This document shows positions 6,324 to 9,262 of a stretch of DNA of 9,262 nt, in pieces (position 1 is the stretch's first letter; the number at the start of each line of letters is the position of its first letter). The DNA comes from Burkholderiales bacterium. Lineage in GTDB: Bacteria; Pseudomonadota; Gammaproteobacteria; Burkholderiales; SHXO01. Location of the stretch: NCBI GenBank assembly GCA_026125625.1, contig JAHCKU010000095.1, positions 1 to 9,262 of the forward strand, given 5' to 3'. The notes beneath the pieces were generated by a model, which worked only from the letters and a program-made list of their open reading frames with translations, searched no databases and had not been told where the DNA came from. The translations under genes and the position numbers were made by a program.

Positions 6324-7249
6324 GTGTGCGGCGCATCGGCCATGCCGGTGCCCAGCGCTCCATACAGTGCTGGCGTGTTGCACTCATCCTGCTGGCAGGG
6401 GTGCTGGGTCTATTCGCTGGCGCCAGCCTGCTGCTCGGCGAGGCGCTGACGCGGCCTGCCTTGCGCAGCGTGGGACCGCCACCTGCCGACCTGGCGACGC
6501 AACCGGTGCGTATCGCGCATGCGGACGGCGGCTTCATTGCCGGCTGGCTGCTGCCGGGGCGCACCGGTGCCGGCGCCGTGCTCCTGCTGCATTCGATCGG
6601 CGCCGATCGCCGCCAGATGCTCGGGCGCGCGCGCTTTCTCCGGCGGGAGGGCTACGCTGCGCTGCTAATCGATCTGCAGGCGCACGGGGAGTCCAGCGGC
6701 AAGCGCATGAGCTTCGGCCACCGCGAAGCGCGCGACGTCGCTGCCGCGCTCGACTTCCTCGCTGCCGCTTCACCAGGCGAGCGCCTGGGGGTGATCGGCG
6801 TTTCCCTGGGTGGTGCGGCGGCGGCGTTCGCACGCCCACGCACGCCGCCGGCGGCGATGGTGCTGGAGGCGGTATATCCGGATATCGGCACTGCGCTCGG
6901 CAACCGCCTGCGCCTGCGTATGGGTTCGCACTTCATCGCCGAGGCGCTCATCGCATTGCTGCGGCCGCTGCTGCTGGCGCAAGGACCGCTGTGGATCGGT
7001 GCATCGGCCGATCTCCTGAATCCGGCGGCGGCCCTGGCTGCCAATCGCATCCCGCTGGTGCTCGTCAATGGCGAGCGGGATCGGCATACCACTGTGACCG
7101 ATGGTGCCCGCCTGCTGGGCGCCGCGGGTGGACCGCGCGCATTGTGGCTGATCCCCGGGGCCGGGCACGAAGATCTGCACGCGTACGATCCGCACGGCTA
7201 CGAGGCGCGTGTGGGCGATTTCCTCGCGCGCCATTTGCGCGCGCCGTGA
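6320..7249 (+). CDS. Membrane-anchored alpha/beta hydrolase
   Basis: The 309-residue protein overlaps the HTH-TPR gene by ATGA (6320-6323). A GTG at 6326 (residue 3) is an alternative start, because AGGG at 6316-6319 is too close to the ATG but well placed for the GTG. An Arg-rich N-terminus (Arg4, 5, 13, 19) precedes one hydrophobic segment (about 20-40), predicting an inner-membrane anchor with the catalytic domain in the periplasm. The alpha/beta fold shows VLLLHSIGADRR (oxyanion region), LLIDLQAHGES, the nucleophile elbow GVSLGG with Ser162, NGERDRHT with Asp254, and GAGHEDL with His283. The Ser-Asp-His triad is therefore complete. It resembles the BAAT/dienelactone-hydrolase-like and YqkD/FrsA-like group of general esterases or peptidases; substrate unknown. 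Two consecutive TGA codons end it (7247-7252). Confidence 0.85.
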   Translation: MSVRRIGHAGAQRSIQCWRVALILLAGVLGLFAGASLLLGEALTRPALRSVGPPPADLATQPVRIAHADGGFIAGWLLPGRTGAGAVLLLHSIGADRRQMLGRARFLRREGYAALLIDLQAHGESSGKRMSFGHREARDVAAALDFLAAASPGERLGVIGVSLGGAAAAFARPRTPPAAMVLEAVYPDIGTALGNRLRLRMGSHFIAEALIALLRPLLLAQGPLWIGASADLLNPAAALAANRIPLVLVNGERDRHTTVTDGARLLGAAGGPRALWLIPGAGHEDLHAYDPHGYEARVGDFLARHLRAP

Positions 7250-7283
7250 TGACCCCAGGGCTCTGGACGATTCCGCCTGCATT

Positions 7284-7308
7284 GTCGCCGGCACCGCCTT
7301 CAGGCGAC
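7284..7308 (+). terminator. Weak hairpin after the hydrolase gene, possible operon end
   Basis: GTCGCC (7284-7289) and GGCGAC (7303-7308) are exact inverted repeats with a 13-base loop. A competing hairpin, CGCC-TTCA-GGCG, lies inside at 7295-7306, and CGCCTG (7274-7279) can pair with CAGGCG (7301-7306). There is no T-tract afterwards (only CCTTTG), so it is not a classical intrinsic terminator. It could be the end of the NHEJ operon only if transcription stops by Rho. Confidence 0.25.
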
Positions 7309-7320
7309 CAGGCGTAGCCT

Positions 7321-7354
7321 TTGTGCACGGTGCCAGCGGACGGCACGTTAAGAT
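7321..7354 (+). promoter_or_regulatory. Possible promoter of the alpha-2-macroglobulin gene
   Basis: TAAGAT at 7349-7354 is a fair -10 candidate, 28 bases before the ATG at 7383. TTGTGC (7321-7326) resembles a -35 box but the 22-base spacing is too long, so the promoter may be activator-dependent or mis-assigned. An inverted repeat GTGCC (7330-7334) / GGCAC (7342-7346) lies directly upstream of the -10 and could be a regulator site. The 133-nt gap is the longest after the methyltransferase gene, which supports a new transcription unit here. Confidence 0.35.
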
Positions 7355-7382
7355 AGCGGCGCTTTCCGTCACCGGGGTCCGT

Positions 7383-9262
7383 ATGTTTCGAGCTGGTCCT
7401 GTCGCGTTCACGCGCGCATTGCTGTGCATGTTGCTGGGCTTTGCTGCCGTGCATGGGCGCACCGCCGAAGTGGAGCTGTTTTCGCCGCAAGGCGAAGTGA
7501 AGGCGGTGCGGCAGGTGGCGGTGCGCTTCAGCGCACCGATGGTGGCCTTCGGCGACGCGCGTCCGGCCGATCCGTTCGACATCGACTGCCCGGAACCTGG
7601 CGCCGGTCGCTGGGCCGATCATCGCAACTGGGTGTACGACTTCACGCGCGATCTGCCGGCAGGCGTGGTGTGCACCTTCACGCCCAGGCAGGACCTGCGC
7701 AGCCTCGCCGGTGAGCCGGTGGCAGCCGAACCCTATCGCTTCAGCACCGGCGGGCCGGCCGTGCTTGAAACTCTGCCCTACGCGCACACGCAGATCGAGG
7801 AGGAGCAGGCGTTCATCCTGGTGCTCGATGCGCCAGTTGAGCCCGAGAGCGTGCTGGAGCACGCCTGGTGCGATGCCGCTGGCATCGAAGAGCGTATCGG
7901 CGTGCGTCTGCTGGCGGAAGACGATCGGCGCCGGCTGCTGGAAGGGCGACGCGATTTCATCGACCGCATCCTGCAGATGCGTCTGCGCGAAGGCCGGCTG
8001 GCGCCTCTGCCGCGTGATGCGGATCCTGAAGCGCAGCGCGCAGCGGCGCTGGAGCAACTGCCATTGGTGGTGCTGCACTGCGCCCGCCGCCTGCCCGCGG
8101 AAAGCAAGCTGCGCCTGGTGTGGGGGGCGGGCATCGAATCGGTCTCGGGGGTGGCCACCAGCAGCGATCAGGTGCTGGAGTTCGGTGTCCGGCCGGCGTT
8201 CACCGCGCAGTTTTCCTGCCAGCGCGCAGGCAAGGACGGCGGCTGCCTGCCATTCGCGCCGCTGCGATTGAGCCTGTCGGCACCGATTGCGCGCGCTGTC
8301 GCACAGAAGATCGTGCTGCGCGGGCCTGAGCGCACCTATCCGGCACGTTTGCCCGATCCCGAAGACGGCGGGGAGTGGGTGAGTGAAGTCCGCTTCGATG
8401 GGCCGTTTCGCGAGCAGGCGCAATATCGGCTCGAGATTCCCGCGGATCTGCGCGACGATGCCGGGCGCAGGCTGGGCAACCAGAAGCGCTTTCCACTCAC
8501 GATTGCCACTGACGCAGCGCCGCCGCTGGCCAAGTTTCCGGCGCGCTTCGGCATCATCGAAGCCAAGGCGGCGGTGCTGCCGGTGACCTTGCGCAACGTC
8601 GAAGCGCAGGTGGACGGGAAGGTGCTCGGCTTCGGCGACGGCAAGCCCATCGCCGGAGGCGTGCTGCGGCTGGGAAAGGCCGACGCGCGCACCATCGTCG
8701 ACTGGCTGAAACGGGTGGAAGACCATCAGAGTGCGCAGTGGCTCGAGGCCGAGGACGGCGAGCCGGGCGGCCGCGTGTATGCCGCGGAGCGTTCGATCCT
8801 GAGCGATGCTGCCGGCGTGCGCAAGAGCAGCGTGCCCAAGGCCGAGGGCGCGCGCACCTTCGAAGGGGTCGGCAGTCCGCTGAAGCAGCCCGGCTTCTAC
8901 GTGGTGGAGCTGGCCAGCCCCAAGCTCGGCGCCGCGCTGCTCACCGGCTCTCATCCCGCAGCCAAGGGTGGCGAGGTGTATCACGTATCCACCGCCGCCC
9001 TGGTCACCAATCTGTCGGTGCACTTCAAGCAGGGACGCGAATCGTCGCTGGTGTGGGTGACGGCGTTGGACAGCGGGCGTCCGGTGGCTTCCGCGCAGGT
9101 CTCGGTACAGGACTGCAGCGGCAAGGAATACTGGAAAGGCGTGACCGATGCACAAGGTCTGGTGCGCAGCGCGCAGGCGCTGCCGGCGCGCGACAAGCTG
9201 CCCGGCTGCCGCAGCCAGTGGGACCGCCAGTACGTGGTGCTGGCGCGACACGGCAACGACGT
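7383..9262 (+). CDS. Bacterial alpha-2-macroglobulin family protein, N-terminal part (3' truncated)
   Basis: An uninterrupted frame from ATG 7383 gives 626 residues and leaves the window open. An Arg-containing N-region, a hydrophobic core (about 12-23, ALLCMLLGFAAV) and a likely cleavage near residues 25-28 (HGRTA) predict export. Cys15 lies inside the core and has Leu before it, so it is not a lipobox. The mature part opens with VELFSPQGEVKAVRQVAVRFSAPM, as in N-terminal Ig-like/macroglobulin domains of YfaS-type proteins, and shows a classic macroglobulin segment at about 532-600 (VYHVSTAALVTNLSVHFK, then SGRPVASAQVSVQD, then TDAQGLV). Full-length members have roughly 1,500-2,000 residues. 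They are periplasmic protease traps, often encoded beside the peptidoglycan synthase PBP1C. The thioester motif and bait region would be outside the window. The gene has only a weak GGGG-type ribosome site. Confidence 0.88.
   Translation, partial: MFRAGPVAFTRALLCMLLGFAAVHGRTAEVELFSPQGEVKAVRQVAVRFSAPMVAFGDARPADPFDIDCPEPGAGRWADHRNWVYDFTRDLPAGVVCTFTPRQDLRSLAGEPVAAEPYRFSTGGPAVLETLPYAHTQIEEEQAFILVLDAPVEPESVLEHAWCDAAGIEERIGVRLLAEDDRRRLLEGRRDFIDRILQMRLREGRLAPLPRDADPEAQRAAALEQLPLVVLHCARRLPAESKLRLVWGAGIESVSGVATSSDQVLEFGVRPAFTAQFSCQRAGKDGGCLPFAPLRLSLSAPIARAVAQKIVLRGPERTYPARLPDPEDGGEWVSEVRFDGPFREQAQYRLEIPADLRDDAGRRLGNQKRFPLTIATDAAPPLAKFPARFGIIEAKAAVLPVTLRNVEAQVDGKVLGFGDGKPIAGGVLRLGKADARTIVDWLKRVEDHQSAQWLEAEDGEPGGRVYAAERSILSDAAGVRKSSVPKAEGARTFEGVGSPLKQPGFYVVELASPKLGAALLTGSHPAAKGGEVYHVSTAALVTNLSVHFKQGRESSLVWVTALDSGRPVASAQVSVQDCSGKEYWKGVTDAQGLVRSAQALPARDKLPGCRSQWDRQYVVLARHGND

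Noticed and set aside
6136..7317. A 393-residue + strand frame across the TPR and hydrolase genes
   Set aside because: Composition is dominated by Arg, Ala, Cys and Pro with no domain. The frames it overlaps encode good TPRs and a complete hydrolase triad, so it is a shifted-frame shadow.
7261..7320. Classical Rho-independent terminator after the hydrolase gene
   Set aside because: Several short stems are possible but none is followed by a run of T, so only a low-confidence hairpin is listed.
7065..9251. A 728-residue open frame on the - strand opposite the alpha-2-macroglobulin gene
   Set aside because: It is long, but the + strand frame is uninterrupted and shows a signal peptide and clear macroglobulin segments. 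The antisense product is rich in His, Arg, Gln and Ala with no recognisable domain, as expected from the shadow of GC-rich codons.
1..9262. Mobile elements, CRISPR arrays, tRNA genes or toxin-antitoxin pairs
   Set aside because: I found no transposase or integrase motifs, no regularly spaced repeats, no tRNA-like cloverleaf and no small two-gene toxin module. Base composition looks even along the window, so there is no sign of recent insertion.

Overview
The window is a GC-rich (about two-thirds G+C by eye), tightly packed bacterial chromosome segment. Every supported gene is on the + strand. The gene families (DUF2126 protein, PmtA-like methyltransferase, three-domain LigD with Ku, and a large non-lipoprotein alpha-2-macroglobulin) and the base composition suggest a gammaproteobacterium of the Xanthomonadales/Rhodanobacteraceae type. 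A betaproteobacterium is not excluded. This placement is inference: no rRNA or other taxonomic marker is present.

Layout. (1) 1-370: the C-terminal end of a large DUF2126/transglutaminase-family protein with an odd polyglutamine end. (2) 371-545: a non-coding gap with a small perfect palindrome and a good ribosome binding site at its end. (3) 546-1615: a two-gene unit joined by an ATGA overlap. It holds a PmtA/KsgA-type SAM-dependent methyltransferase and a small secreted protein of the surface-adhesin protein E type. (4) 1687-7249: a four-gene run, ligD - ku - HTH/TPR protein - membrane-anchored alpha/beta hydrolase, with junctions of 19 nt, 31 nt and a 4-nt overlap. (5) 7250-7382: a gap with weak hairpins and a possible -10 element. 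(6) 7383-9262: the first 626 residues of a secreted alpha-2-macroglobulin-like protein that runs off the window.

The core is a complete two-component bacterial non-homologous end-joining (NHEJ) system. Ku binds broken DNA ends and recruits LigD. LigD carries phosphoesterase, ligase and polymerase domains in one chain, and all expected catalytic residues I looked for are present. The polymerase domain has two extra segments relative to the Pseudomonas-type LigD. Ku has a long Lys/Arg/Ala-rich tail.

The least explained part is the rest of the operon. One protein combines a MerR-like winged-helix DNA-binding domain with four 34-residue TPR units. It is translationally coupled to a periplasm-facing hydrolase with an intact Ser-Asp-His triad. 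Neither is a known NHEJ component. I see no transposase, tRNA, CRISPR array or other sign of a mobile element.
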